Positions 1 through 13,929 of a stretch of 64,000 bases of DNA are shown here, piece by piece (position 1 is the stretch's first letter; each line of letters opens with the position of its first letter). The translations under genes were made by a program, and so were the position numbers. The stretch comes from Dromaius novaehollandiae (Eukaryota; Chordata; Aves; Casuariiformes; Dromaiidae). The stretch lies in assembly GCF_036370855.1 (NCBI RefSeq), contig NC_088130.1, forward strand, positions 70,904,941-70,968,940, given 5' to 3'. A model generated the notes under the pieces. The model ran no database searches. It was not told where the DNA came from and saw only the letters and a program-made list of their open reading frames with translations.

Positions 1-3000
1 CCCATGCAGGGAGACCACGAGCACCAAAGCCAGGCTGCTGCCCTCCCCACGCGGCCACTGCAAACCTGCACAGAAATGCACAGCCGTCTGCATCCCCCCA
101 TGGAAACAGTACCGTTTTTGTGGTGCTTCCTTGCCTTTGCAGGAAGGGGAGTCCATGCAGAACAGTCAGGCAGCCAAATGTGCCCCAGGAGTTTCTCCAG
201 GGAAACGCTACGTCTCGCAAAGGCATATCTCATCCAGTCCTGCACTTCCTCAGTTTGGGGAAGGAAAAATGACAACTATGGTGGATTGACTGTATTTACT
301 GAAACCCACTGCTGACAGAGGGGTGACACCCACATGACACACTGCAGAGACTACAGATGCTCTAAGCCACAAATGGCCACAGTATAGGCCGATTATAATG
401 TTTCTTGCAGCACTTTCATGCACTTCAGCAATGGACCGAATCATAAGTCTTTAACACCTTAATTTGCTGCCTCTTACGAAAACGAGTCCTTGCAAAACCC
501 CAGTACAATTCAGTATCACTTTGCTAGTTTGGTTACATCATCGCAACAAATACAGACGTGTTATGCAATAGCCAAGGGTCTGAGAAATAGCTAACCTGCT
601 TCCCAGAACAACTCAGTGGTGATTTTGGATTTTTTACCATTTGTGAATATTGGTGATGAATTATTAAAGTTGCGCAGTCACCCAAATTAGCACGGCTTGC
701 ATTAATCCTGGTGCTCGGGTACTTCTGTGATGGACCTCCATATAAAACCATTGACTGAAGGATGGATAGCTAACACAGTCATTTTCGCTGCATTTTTCTC
801 CCCTGTGGAGGATGAGCTTCAGTTACTCCCATCCATCTAATTCTTTCAAGTCATCTTCATTCTGCAATTTCCCCTCGCCCCGAAAAGAGTAAAAAATCGA
901 TCCATTTCTTTCCAATTTCCAAGCGGGAGAAGGAAGGAACCCACTGAAAGGCAGAGGAAGCCTATGCCACTCTCGGTATTTCTGCCCGCCGCTCGCGCAC
1001 GCGTTCCCTGCGAGGGGTGTGTGAATGCGGATGGTCAGGAGAGTATTGATTCCTCTCGCGGAAAGTGCAGCAGGCAGAGTTTACACTCTGACCTTCAACT
1101 CACCCTTCCAGAGTAAAAAACACACAACTTCAAGTTTCTGCAAGACAAAAAAAAAAGTGCAGTTTCTTCACCGAGAAGCTCCCCCTGGAGAAGGTGAAAA
1201 CTCTCCAAAGGAATAAGGCAGAGGTCCTTCGCTCGCAGCTGCACAGCTCAGCCCTCTGGGACCCAGGGCAGCGGGAGGTGCCACCAGCGCCTGCAGCACA
1301 GGTGACACCAGAGCTGCTGGTCCTTTTCGCATCCTTCCTTGGTTTCTGCATCTCGGTGGCACTCCCGCTTCTCCCAGCGACGGAGTGCTGCCGTGCCCAG
1401 GGCTGTCCGGCGGCGCGTCCAAGGCTCCACCGCAGCGGGGCCGCGTGAGCAGCTCTCCGGCAGCGATGCTCGCCCCGTTGACGTCTGCCGTGTCAATGCA
1501 TGAGGCAAGGCCAAAACGCGCTGCCGGAGGGGGGATGCTGTGAACCCGGGCGATGAAATGACTTGCCCAGCTTCGCGCCGGGCCACTGACCATGGGGCTA
1601 AAGCAGGAGCCACAGTGGAGATGCTGAGGAGGAGCCTGTCCTGGGGAATTTTGCTTTATGCCGCTTTAAAGTGGCATTCAGTGTGCTACGCCTTGACAGC
1701 GCTGCAGGGCCAGCTCCCTGCTCTCTCGCACCGTGGAAGAACAGTCTTTTATTGATGCTTTGTCCATGCGGGACTGCAAATGAGGGAGGGAGGACGTCCT
1801 CAGCCGGCGCGGGCAGTGTGGAGAGCCCCTGCACTCCCACCCGTGCAGCTGCCAGCGGGAACGGGCGTTTCGCCGTCGGGTGTCCACAGTCGCCCGCTCC
1901 TGGCTCAAAGACACGGTGATTGCCTTCTTGTTGGGGCGAGAGAGGACCTAATCAATACAAACGCAACGCGATTGACAGGGCAGGGCAGCACATCAAAGAC
2001 GGGCTCTTCCCACCCACCATCGTTAACTCCGGCTGGGAGCAGCAGCAGCAAAGGGGAGAGGGTTGCAGCAGCAAAGGTGAACACGACCGCTTCGGGACCG
2101 GCGGTGGGGAGACCTTTGGGGACATCAGCGTAGGGCGGAGAACACAAGGCTATTTTCCAGTGGTTTCTTTTGTTCCTGCAGAGAAGTAGCACTGAGCGTG
2201 CGGACATGCCACCTCCCGGCGGGAATCCCACGTGGTAGGTGATTAGAGCGTTCGTCTGCACCTGAGAACCCGGATATCCAAGTGAAGTGCCTTCCTGTGG
2301 TGGTGCTTTTGAAGAGAAAATGAGCAAAATGCATGCTCAGCCGAACTGCGAGGCACCAGCAACCCTGACCTCCCAGAGAGCGTCGTGGAAGAGGCTAAAC
2401 CGAACGCAGGTGAGCTGCAGAGAGAGGAACGGCGTTATGAAGCGCAGAAGTGAAGGCCGGGGAGAAGAGTAGGAAGGCAGGACTGGAAGCAAAGACAAGA
2501 CATGAGAAGAGGTCATGAAGAGGATGAAGAAAGCAGATACACCTGAGAGCGAAGGTGAAACTGGACACGCACGGCCTCACGTTAAGGTCTGTGGCCCTAA
2601 ATGGACCTGAGCATAAAGGGTATTAAAATGTGTCACCCTGCCACAGTGCACAGCAGTCGTTACGTCAGAAAGCAGCATCCCAGAGGGTCAGACCAGAAGC
2701 TGTCGAGAACACAGACTTTTGTCCTGTGGAAGTTGCTGTAATTCAGCTCACAATACTGGAGAACAAAAAAATGTGTGAAGACAGATCCTAAAAACCTCGC
2801 ATCCCCTTGGTGCCACACTGCTTCCTCCGGGGCTGCTGCGATGAGCTGCCCGGCTCCAGATCAGGGTCTCTTTCCCCAGCCCCCCTGCAAGGGGGCTTCC
2901 TAACCAGCCTGCACCTCCCCCGGGAGCCCAAATTATCCAGCTCTTGTGACAAGCCAAGCATCGCATCAGAGGAGAGGCCACGGCGTGTCGTGGGAGGTGT

Positions 3001-3699
3001 CATCCGGCCAAGGCAGGTGAACTACAGTCCCCATAAGGCAGTGGCTCAGCAGGCAGGCACAGCGCCTTGGCTTGCAGGGAGCTCGGCTCAGCTCATCCGG
3101 GTAAAACGATTGGGTTTGGACAACTGCAGTACGAATGAAATATTTTGTTCTGTTTTCCTAATGAAATATTACAAATATTTACTGGCACGCTCAGGAAAAT
3201 AATTGGTCTTACTAAAAACATCTTTTCTATTACAAAATAAGCATATTTGTTGGACAGTCATTCTCATCTGTGCAAACTGGACAGAACCCCACAGGTACTT
3301 GTGCTTTCATTGCTTTGGTTTCGTAGCATCCTGCACCCACCCTGTGCAGCTAAACATGACTTCACCAAGGCCAAGAAGGATCTAGGTCACTACTTATTAT
3401 TTCATATACCATGTATAGCAGCTGGCCCCCAGTTAAGTCTGGGGAAATTTTGCTGCTGACTTAATTGTGGAAGGAGTTTCATGAGCCTCGGAGCAGAAAC
3501 CACTGCGATTCGGACTTCCCAGTGCACTCAGTGGGAACAGCGATCGGCGTGAGCCCTTCGGCTTGGCTCGCTTGGCGGGGGTTTCCAGAAATATGGCAAT
3601 CCCAAGGGAGAGGAATGAGAGAGGATTGTGAAAAGCACGGTAAACATCTTCTGCTGTATTTAAATTCCCTTCAGAAGCTGTTCACAGAACTTCTGCTGT
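1..3699. other. Intergenic DNA, no gene recognised
   Basis: This stretch holds only short open frames without codon bias, domains or splice context. GC content varies: 1,200-1,600 and 1,780-2,200 are richer in C+G, and the rest is ordinary single-copy-looking DNA. No RNA gene, LINE end or long tandem repeat was recognised. It lies about 15-19 kb upstream of ST8SIA3; in human the next gene in this direction is WDR7, but none of it is visible here. Confidence 0.6.
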
Positions 3700-4760
3700 G
3701 GTGACACTTTAAAGTGATTACCGTAATGGATTTTTGCATTCTACAGCACAATAGAATTAGAGGAAGGATTTAGTAAATGTATTAAATCTGTTAAAGGAGA
3801 AGTATGGGAGCTGGCCTTGTTTTCAATTAATTGTATTTGATTTTAACTGCTCTGTACAGTTTTACTGCAGAGCAGGACCTTTAATAATGCAGGCATTGTT
3901 TGCTTTAGCATATTGTATGACATCTATTTTTTAGATAGTTAACAAAAAAGTCAAATATACAACCAAAATAACATTCTAAAGGTAAATTTCTTTGCTGCAG
4001 TGTGGTTACTTTTATACTAAATTTATGCTATAATATATCACTATTGTACCTTGTGCCATATCTGACAACAAATATGATTTTAGGTGTCATGCAGCAGGCA
4101 TTTAATTATTGGAGACATGGGCTTAATGGTATTTGTGTCACAGGAGCAAACAGTACAGATGTATCTTGACTCAAGGAGACTGAAATGCTTGCTTCAAAAC
4201 AACCTCTCTTGGTAATAGGTAATTTTACAAAAATGGTTAAATGAATCAGATTCAAACGAGATCTGTTTTTTTCATCTGATCAATAGATCCGAAAGAAACA
4301 ATGCCAAATATCATGAATTATTGTACAGCACTGATGACTGTGAGGACAATGGGAATAGCAAAGACAAATACACACCTATTCCTCTGTTATTGCCGTAAGC
4401 CTTTTATTACTATTATGGGTGATTAAAAATTCCATTAATCAGACGCTAATCAGATTAAATTCTATGAATTAATTTTTCTGGAAATAACTAAGACAAACAT
4501 GCTGTGCAGAACTCACTTAATGAAATAGCAGTGGTTTATTTGCAAAATTAGGGCTTGTGCATATTTAAGGCCTAAGCTGGAAAAATCCACTGCCTTGTGG
4601 GCACAGTCAGAAGCACGGACTAGAGAAGCCACGTATTTTTTACCCATTTTAAGTAAAAGAAAGGTCTTGCTCTAAGTAATTTATGATTCATTACACAAAC
4701 AGCTCATTAGCTTGGACTAGAATATAACATTACAGTCATTTAAGAAATAATTCCCTGATT
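3700..4760. other. AT-rich block, candidate conserved non-coding element
   Basis: About 1 kb of AT-rich, non-repetitive sequence is dense in homeodomain-type cores (TTAATTA, ATTAAT, TAATCAG) and includes an ATCAAT core near 4,278. It has no open frame of note and no simple repeat. Developmental gene neighbourhoods such as ONECUT2 often contain conserved enhancers of this composition. Conservation cannot be tested from one sequence, so this is a candidate only. Confidence 0.25.
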
Positions 4761-7700
4761 TAGTATTTGGAGAAAGGAGGCTGCACGGCAGACAAAGTGC
4801 GTGTCCTCTGCCTGGAGACAGCCGCGCGGGGAAGCGAGGGGAAAAGCAGGGGGATGCAAAGCAAAAGGCATCGGCGTGCAGAAAAACACCTGCCTCGCTG
4901 CAGCGTTTTCTAGGTAGGCTTGAACTTATGCCTATTTTAGACATAATGGCTCACATACAAAAGACAGCTACACTAATTACGTAGGCACTAACGACAGCCG
5001 AGACAGCCAGAGCCTCGGTTCCAAAGTTCCCTCAACTGCGAGGCTTGCAGTGACTCACTGCTGCTAAAACCCTAAAACGTTTGCTTTATCTCGCCTTTGC
5101 ACTTACCTGTGCTATAAAACCACCATAAATAATTTGTTAAAACTTGCAGATAATAATATGTAACGTCCTGATTGTACAGGCACATCTCTATCTGGTTGAA
5201 GTTTGGCCTGTTCTTTATAAATGTCAACAAAAAGGTGTGGAACAATCCCGAAAGCCCTTCAAGAGCCCACGGGAATGGCCATTGCCTCAGCAGACGTCTG
5301 CACAGAGCCTTCGGCGCTGTGAAGTTCAAAATCCCCTGGCATTACGTGTCGCTAAATAGCCCCAAGGCATTTCAGTTGATGAGGTCGTTACAGCTTCCTC
5401 AAAGCTTTCGGCAACCAGGCTATCAGCAACAGGAGGTCTCGGCGGAGGCAATCTCCAGGTTATGGCTTCACAGGAGCAGTTGCATCATGATGTTATCCCC
5501 TACGGTGTCGTGAACGGCTGCTGACACCGGTTTTGCACGGCCGCATGTCCCGTCTCCCTGTGGTGCTCCTGCTTCCAGGGCCTGGGACAACGTTGCACCG
5601 GTGCCGCAGCAGGACGAGGAAAGATGGCCTTGAAGGATCGCTCTAAAACAAGGTAGTTTTGTTGTATGCCAACAGCACATAACCCAGGGGACTCCAGGCA
5701 GAGGCCAGCTTCTGCAGCTGGCGTTTACATGAAAGGCAGCATTTTTTCCCTAGGCTGAAGTCTGCAAGGCAGCTGAGAAGCACGGCGCTTACCAAGTTAA
5801 ACTGCTCAGCAGGCTTGATTCAGGCCCCTGAAACCCACTGATTTGAAAATGGCAGTTTTCTTATTGGCTTATCTCTATCTGCTCTTCCATGCCTGTCCCA
5901 CCCTCAACCCGTTCTCTGTGGGCAGGAGGTCAACGGGAGCCAAGAGTCCTCCGCAATCGCAGAAATCAGGAAAAAATTCAAATATCACAAGGACCTTCAT
6001 GAAAATTTGAGAGTTTACAAGCGAGCATCTGCCATGCAGACCAACACCTGAGTGAACTGAGCAGAGCCAGCTCAGGTAGCAGTGCGGTTCGGGTTTGCTG
6101 CCTCGGGTCCAACGCAATGGTTTGCCCGGGTGGTGAGTCCTCTCCCCACGTGCCGACACACGCTGTGCCCATGGGTCCTACGTAATGCTTTTTGTGTTAA
6201 AATAAAGCACTGACAGAGCTGTTAAATCCAGTGTCAAACTCTGCAAGCATCATCAAAGACAAGCAGACCTTCTGTTTACCTTCAGTTATGAACTTCTCTA
6301 GAAATCACCTATGTATTACTATTTCTTGTGCCTCTATGAATAATCGGTGCATTTGCTGTTGAAAGTTCCACGTTTGGCCTTTCTAAGCCGTTTGATTAGG
6401 AAGCAGAGAGAATATTTTAGCAGCAAAGAAGGCAGCGGTAATCAGCACTGGTAGAAATAATCCAATTTTCTGTGCAGAGAAGGGCAGGGGTCTTCCTAGG
6501 AGGTCAGCGCTCCCGTAGCACAATTACAACTTTAATTAATGAAATTGGCTGAACCTCCGCCGGCAGAGGCAGCGCGCTCGTCCCCAGCCACGAAGGACCC
6601 ACGGGCTGAGCAGTAAATGCCTGGAGCTGCAGGACGCCGGCACCGCAGCCCGGCTCCCGAGCCCGGCTCCAGCGGAGCCCGGACGCCCCAGCCAGCCTCC
6701 ACCACCGCTCGCCGCGCAGACGCATCCCTTGGGCTCGGCAGTCAAGACCGAGCCCAAACTGCCCTTCTGCAGCGGCTTTGTAATGAGCAGTGAGACTTTC
6801 GGCATGTCGTGTTGTTCAGACATGCTGTCTGCAATTAATATTGCATAGCAGCCTCCTGATTCCTAAATTATGTATTTCTCCTTTTCAGCATCATATATTT
6901 TTGCACAGGGTTAATTATTTTCCATCGTTCCGCCTTTAGCAACAGTCGTCTTAATTAACTGGGCCAAGCTCTGCTCTCACTTGCACCTGGCTGAGCTGCA
7001 TGAAATCAGGGGAGCTGCAGAGGTATAAATGAGGAAGGAATTGTGAGCATTGGTGTAAAAATAAAATGCTCCCCTCTCTTGTTGATTAATGCTTAAAACA
7101 AAGCATAATCTCCAACTGCCGACTAAATGTCATGGAGTAAATATTGGAGAACATTCAGTCTGAGTGGCTTTCACGTGTGCAGTCAAGATCTGCTTGTTCT
7201 CCTCCTCTAGGTACCTTGTACCCACCGAGGAAGGTGGACCGAGCTGAATTAAGACACTCAGATAAATCCTGCGCCTGTAGAAATCAGCAGCTCTGCCGTG
7301 GAGTTTGACAGAGGCCGGACTTTGTGGCTTCGGTCCAAGCAAGCAGCATGCAGCGAGCCAGGAGCCCTCTCAAAGCAGCGGGGGCTTCTCTTCAAGGCCG
7401 GGCACCGAACGCCGCTGGGGACAGAAGGTTTTATTGCAACCAGCGGTGCCCGCGCTCGCCAATGCGCCCCGCAGCCTGCACCGCCGAGAGCAGTAGTGCT
7501 CCGGTCTTGCAGTCCCTGCGCTTAACCTGCTATCCACCGTCTCTTAACAGCCCCCCAGCGCTGGCAAAAAAAGGGCTTATCTTGGACTATTCTTCCTTGC
7601 TTGCATTTCCTGACAGCCCCCCATTAAACCAGACCAAAGCATCCATCCAGAGGAGGCTCCAATAAGTGGATCCACATGCAATATTCATGCATCATTTCAG

Positions 7701-9927
7701 AATAGCTACAAATCCATCACCCTTGTCAGCAGCACGGTGCACGCGCCTAATGTTATCCTTAAGCACCTTTTTGAACCAGAGCCCTAACGATGACCACATA
7801 GTTTGGCCTGGAAAGCAGCAGAGGAGGCTGGAGATGCCTGCAGTGGCCATGAGGTGCCCGGGGGACGCGGGCAGGTCTGGACACTCCTCTGACCATGTGC
7901 ACGAGGCTGAAGACACTTCTCAGACTTTTCTAGCAGCGAACAGGCCTGCAAGGGGATGAGGCTGATGAGGCTGATGAGGCGTTGTTGCGTCGATACCGTG
8001 CAGCTTTCCTTCTCCCCCGCACGCGCTCACCCGTGCAGCCGCCCAGCGAACGCCTCAGGGCGCTTTGCTGATTTCTTTGCAAACCCCTTGTTGCAGGAGC
8101 CCATCGACCTCCCATCGCAGCCCGGCTTTGAAAACAGTCTGAAAACCCTTTCCGAAACCCAGCGGTAGGGAGGAAGCCCCATCCCACCCCACAGAACAGC
8201 TTCTCTGCTGTGCAGGTCAAAGCAGCCACTGCAGCATCAACAGCACAGCGGAAATAAGCATATCCGACGGGAGCGTAACGCCACAGCTTTCGGAGAGGTT
8301 TGTTTACCAGCTCCTTCAGTGTCTGGCCAGCACCACATTGCAGCTCCCAAACTGACTTCATCCCTCAAGATTAATTTTTACACAATCATCCAGGAGTCTG
8401 TGATAATCACTCCATAAAAAAAGGAAGAGATTTGGGATTATTTTCAATGCAAAGGATTAAGTTTAAATACAAGTAATCTGCGGGAAGCTCAGCTGCATGC
8501 ACACTACTAATCGCTCTTTCACTCTTTCTAACTTTAGCCCTTTGAGTTGCATTTTCCATAGCGGAAATGTTTGTCCTTGGTAAGGTCAGGACAGTGCTCA
8601 CCATCACCAGCACACTTCAAGGGCCACATCCACATGTCACACTCACAGGTTCCTCTATTTATACAGACTGTCAACACGGTGTCCGAGCCCCTTTCACGTG
8701 GGATCCATGCAGCAAAGGCCCTGTGGGGCTGGCTGGGCTCTTGGCATCTTTTGCTGTTCCCGAGACAGCTCTCTGCTCGCGTGGTTTGCTCTGGCATCAG
8801 ACTCATTTACCTTGGGGGAAGGTGCATGGAGCAGTAATTAGCCTGGTAAGCTTTTAATGCACTGCCACAACTGCCTTGGTGGGATCTTTAAAAAAATAAA
8901 TAAGTATCTAAGATAAAATAAATAACTGGCTTAAATCCTGAAGTCTTTCTTAAATTCCTGAAGGTTTACCCAGGTGAGGTCTGAATAATAATCTGTGAGC
9001 TGGCACTTTCCCTGGGCCCGGGCTGTCCCGCATGCATTCCCGGGACCTCCTCGGAGGGGAAGCTCCAGAGGGGCCGCTCCCAGAGGGATGGACTGAGCGT
9101 GTGGCCGAGGAGCTCAGGGAAAACCCGCGGAGGAGCTCAACCTGCTCCTGAAACTGTCCAGCCCCAAAGGCAGCAATCCCCGCTTCTACATGCAAGGTGC
9201 AGGACTAGCGTCACAAGAAACAGCAGGAAGAATCTACAACAAGGAATTCCAAGATAAAAATGACTTGAGCTAACTGCATTTGAAAAAGAAGCTGGTGCTG
9301 GACCGTGTTCACGTAGGGTATCGGTGCACGGCAAACACTGCCAGGCCTGCCCTCAGCCAAGGCGCTCTGCAGGGCTGTACCGTAGGCTCCCTGGGACGGC
9401 GAGGAGAGCAAATTTAAAGGCTAATAGAAAACATTGTATGTGCTGAAGTCAGAAAGAGATGCATGCCCTTTATCTCCAGCAAGCGTTTTGCAAATATAAT
9501 GAAAATAAATGTGTATCTGGGGTTGTTCTGACCACAGCCATAAGGATACAGAGCCAGATTTTTAAAACAAAATAACTTAGGCACTTAAAAAAGGACTGAA
9601 GAAAACTTTAGGTACTTATGTTCAAAATTATCATCTAAGGAAACCCAATTCAGCAGCCACCTAACCTGAAAGCACTTACGCACACTCGGGCAGACATTCA
9701 ACAAAGCATTTAGAGACCCAAAGAGCTGCATCAGCAGGAAATTTGGGGCCCACGTTCAAGAGGGTGACTCAGGGAAACCTGAGCCGCTCTGGCGCAGCAA
9801 GGCCCCTGCGCATCCCTGCGTGTGCAGCCGCACGAAGCCGAGCAGCGGCTCCACGCCCGGCCCCCGGCTCCCAGCTCCCGCGAGGGCCTTTAGGTTTGGT
9901 TCCCAGGGCAGAAAATGGGGGCTGCCA
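4761..9927. other. Intergenic DNA with scattered AT-rich blocks
   Basis: No coding exon was recognised. Positions 6,820-7,115 form a compact AT-rich block with several TTAATTA/ATTAAT cores between GC-richer flanks, a weaker enhancer candidate than 3,700-4,760. At 7,955-7,983 a 9-bp unit, GATGAGGCT, is repeated three times. At 9,550-9,690 the words TTAGGCACTTAA and CACCTAACC resemble decayed amniote interspersed repeats built from TTAGGCACCTAA units, but the match is too degraded to name. Confidence 0.45.
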
Positions 9928-10240
9928 CCTCTCACAGCCCTCACAACCTTCAAACCCCATCGCAGACCATCACAGACCATCAGGGCCTCTCACAGCCCTT
10001 GAACCCATCACAACCCGTCAAAACCTGCTACCATCTATCACAGCCCGTCACAGCCCTCGAACCCCATCACAGCCCATCACAACCCATCACAACCCACCAC
10101 AGCCCACCACAGCCTGTCAGGGCCCGTCACAGCCCTCCAACCCCATCACTGCCCATCACAACCCATCACTGCCCATCACAACCCATCACTGCCCATCACA
10201 ACCCATCACAACCCATTGCAGCCTGCCACAGCCCGCGAGG
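9928..10240. repeat. Decamer minisatellite (CCCATCACAA type)
   Basis: About 310 bp are built from 10-bp units of the type CCCATCACAA / CCCATCACTG / CCCGTCACAG. In the last third (10,141-10,220) the units alternate as a 20-bp dimer. The + strand is almost free of G. The array keeps two forward frames open, giving low-complexity Ser/His/Pro/Thr-rich products that are not genes. It ends at CCCGCGAGGGCC near 10,240. Confidence 0.85.
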
Positions 10241-13200
10241 GCCATGGCCAAGGCCAACCATCTGTGTTGGGTGGATGAGGGACCCAGCCAGGTGCTCCTG
10301 CACTCCGTCAGAGGGGGCTGGAAGGAGGGATGGAAACAGGCAGGAAGGTCCCTGTTTGCCCAGCTCCCCCCTTCAGAGTGTCCCAGTGCTTACACGGTCA
10401 ATGAATATCACTTTTTGCCTATGTTTTCTCTGCTGCTGTCGTGGTCTATGGTCCATGCAGTGCCCCCCCACCCTGGTATAGATGGCAAAGCTCTTGAGAT
10501 GCCACCACACTCTGCGTGGCAGAACAGTTACCTCTGGCTGTGTCCTGTCATTGCAGTCACCAGCACAGCTCTCGGCGATGCCACTGGGCGAGGGTTAGGT
10601 CTTTGACAGCCACCGCCTTTTCATTCACAGCAAGTCAAACGTTTTAGCTCTGTTTATAGCTAGCCCTTACCTATGTTGGCTCATGCAACTGTTTTAAGAC
10701 TGAAGACCTTCAGGAATGGGTCCTTTATTAATAAAATGCCATTATTAGAGTAGCAGGTGGCTCTTTCTTTACCTTCATCCCTGGGGGAATGTATTTTCAG
10801 TACAAGCGGAGATGTTGCAAACCAGCGGTCAAAGCTAAACAAGGCTGAGGAAGGAGAATGCTCCTGATAACAAATTCATAGAGCTTCACACACCAGCAAG
10901 CTAACAGCTCGCTGTTTTTAAAGAGATTTTAAAACTATTTTGGGTGCAGTCAGTCAGACCAAGACCCCCTGACTGCTTGGAGACCCTAAACATGCGCTTC
11001 AAAGGAGGGGAAAACACAGAAAAGCTAGTAATGAAAAGGTTCAGTTCTGCAGGTGCAAAACTTCAAAGTCTGACTTTCCTGTAGAGTTAAAAAGACCATG
11101 CCTCATTTTTATGAACAAGTCAAAATGTGGGAACCTTTCCTAAGTGAACACTCAGCTCACTGGGTGTTTCTTTTACGGAGTTTCAAAGCCAGCCAGTGCT
11201 CCTGCTTTCTTTTATGTAGCGTGCCTGTGTTTTCCCTCCATTGATAAGCTGTTGCCTCTTGTCTTCTCTGGCTGAATCCTTGCCCCTATCTGAGCTCTGT
11301 CTGAAACCCTTCCCACCAACAGTCTTTTTTAGTATCTGTAAAAATCCTGTTGTATGCAGCTGTTGGATGCTATTTCCTTACTTGCAACGGCACAAATTCT
11401 GTTTATGACAGACCCACATAGGCCTACACGTATATTAGAAAGAGTGTAATTACGTTCATGCTTCACAGTGATAGTCTCAGATTTTCGTTTCAGTGCCCAC
11501 AGTGTCGTAGGGAATGGAGAAGGCGCTCCTCAAGCACCATCAGCTCAGCAGGGCTCTCTTAGTCACTGGGTAGGTGTTTAAATGCAGTGTTACAGCTGGG
11601 TGCTGGAGAAGCAAAGAGATCAAGCAACCATTTTCACAAGGTCTCCGAGTCAGTGCTCCTCCCGTATGCACCAAACCTCGCCTCCCAGCTCCGACCCCGC
11701 ACGCAGACCTCTTCCCCGCGCACTGATACGGGTACAGCGCTTGCCCTGTGCAGCTTCTTACACCTCCACGCGCTCTCACAATATCCATACCTCTCACAGT
11801 AGCCAAGCACCTATTTAAAGCACCCTTGCCCTGAAGGTGTGCTCACACCTCGGGGACCATCCAAAGCCCAAGGAAAATTGTTGTGTTTTTCTACCTGGCT
11901 TGCTGGCCCAAGAACCGAGCCGCCCGGCACTGATGACAGCCACGACCCTCAGGGGCCCGTTATCGCTCCCTTCCCCAGCACCGCGCTTCCTCCTCAGCTG
12001 TTTCGCTCTGGACGTGACACTAATGCAACTCTGCAATTACGGCAAGCCTCAGTGCATTTCCCACTAAGGCCGGTGGCAAAACACCTACTGTTTTCAGCAG
12101 CGCAGGGCTGAGGCTGTAGCAAAACGGTGAGCATAAACTCCATTTTTCATTACAATAAATTGCCCTGGCAGCTCTGTGACTGTATAGGTCATGTCAGATC
12201 TAAGCACCCAGGAAGGCCGCAGGTGGTCGGAGTATTGCCTGCCTCTGCTTGGGCTGCTGTCCTCATTAGTGAACGGGGAGGCAAGTCATGGCTGGGTTGT
12301 GTTTTGCTGAAGCAATTTTTATTTTTTCATTATTTGAAACTGGTCTGAGGAATATTCCACCCAGGCACACATCAGCTGGAATGAAATTCGGAGCTTGTTC
12401 ATCAGGGTCAAAGCATGTGGACTGTACCAGCCCCGCTGGAAAGCGTGCAAACTCTTTATTCCTTGTAAATGAAATTGAAGATCTATCCAGGCCATCAGGT
12501 GTTACAACGATAGGTACAGGCCAAACCTCATGCTTGTATAGACAACGGCACTCACTTGTGTGTCCACGTCCTGTCCTCAACCCAGTCTGCAGAGCCGGGC
12601 ATGCACCAGGTAGGGCCGCGATTCATCCACGGCTACGGCTGCCACCTGGGATCTTCCCCGTTTCTGAAAGAGTCATCGGTGAATGCGCCATGGATCCACC
12701 GGATTTGGCATTCGGAGTTTCCATGGATGATCTCCTCTCTCTCCATTAGGCGTTAGGAGCCTTGAGGGAGCGGATGGAGCACGGACACAGCATTGCCACC
12801 TCAGGCTTCTGGCAGCCCCATCTCCGTTCGCAAGCACATAACCTTCTGCACAGGAGGCATGAGACCGGTGGGCTCAACACAAGGGAGAGTCCTCCCGGGA
12901 GGAGTTCACCTGCCCAGAGGCTGCTCGGTGCAACGTGGCCCAGGGTGAAGCAGTCCAAGTGGTGGCCTCCAGTGGTGGAGGCCCATCTCCAGGAATGGAT
13001 CCCTGAGCTCAGGCCATACCAAAAGCCAAATCATAGTTTTGACACCCACTCTGAGTTTATTTTATGCTATTTGGCAGAACGGTTTCCAAAAGCACATTCT
13101 TTTAGAGCTGCGGTCCACAGAGGCTGACCAGCGTCATCAGAAGAGCAACACCTAAGTAAGAGTTTCTTGGGAATTTTCCAGGAATTATTCTAGACTGTTT

Positions 13201-13929
13201 TCATGGAGCGTTGAACTCCGTTAGAACCAGCTCTGTGCAGCGAGAGGGGACAAGGGGAACAGAAAAGGCGAGGGATTAGGAGAGCTCAAGGTGTCTGCAA
13301 CGGTGCAGGAAGAAATCAGACTGGAGCACGTGGCTGCAGGGCAGTGCCCTGGCTGCTGGGAGGGACTCCGGTTCCTCTGTGGAAAGCAGAGGGGCATTGG
13401 TGGAGGCAGGGGTGAGGGGGAGGTCAGGGCTGCCAGGCTCCGCAAGTTAGACAGGCTTTAATAAGAATTATCACATCAACTTTGTGCTAAATAAAAATAC
13501 ATGTTTTCTGGCGCTTGGGAGGGGGGCTTTAACCGCTGAATTAACAGTGACAGATTAGCGTGTTATCACTGAACATTATAAAAAAGGGATTCTTCCCAGC
13601 ACACGGAGTACTGTTGCAAATTAGATGTCATTGTACTTTTAATGGGGTTAATGTACATCATTTTCTTGTGTCCAGACACTGTAAAATAAAAATCTGTTTG
13701 GCATCACAATAAGGCAGAAAGAGGATGTCCTTCTTTTAGTTGTCAGATCTTTCTGCCAGGTGCTATTATATATGATGTCCCCGTCTTTAGGAACACGTTT
13801 CCATTTACAAAATGTGAACGTTGAAATGCTTCAGTCAACGTGATGTACCCTGTTTTGTGCTGGAAAACCAAGAGTTTAGAGCTGGCTGGAACAGCTAACA
13901 TTCCCAACGATGACGAGAGGAGGGGAGGT
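10241..13929. other. Intergenic DNA, no gene recognised
   Basis: No exon, RNA gene or clear repeat was seen. Positions 13,440-13,870 are AT-rich with several TTAAT-type and ATTATCAC-type words and could be a conserved non-coding element. The remainder is mixed-composition sequence with only short random frames. Confidence 0.45.

Noticed and set aside
7955-7983. Repeated CTGATGAG words resembling a hammerhead ribozyme core
   Set aside because: There are no flanking stems and no GAAA segment at the needed place; it is a three-copy 9-bp repeat.
9743-10606. A 287-residue forward frame
   Set aside because: It is a translation of the decamer minisatellite plus flanks, with no domain and no splice or promoter support.
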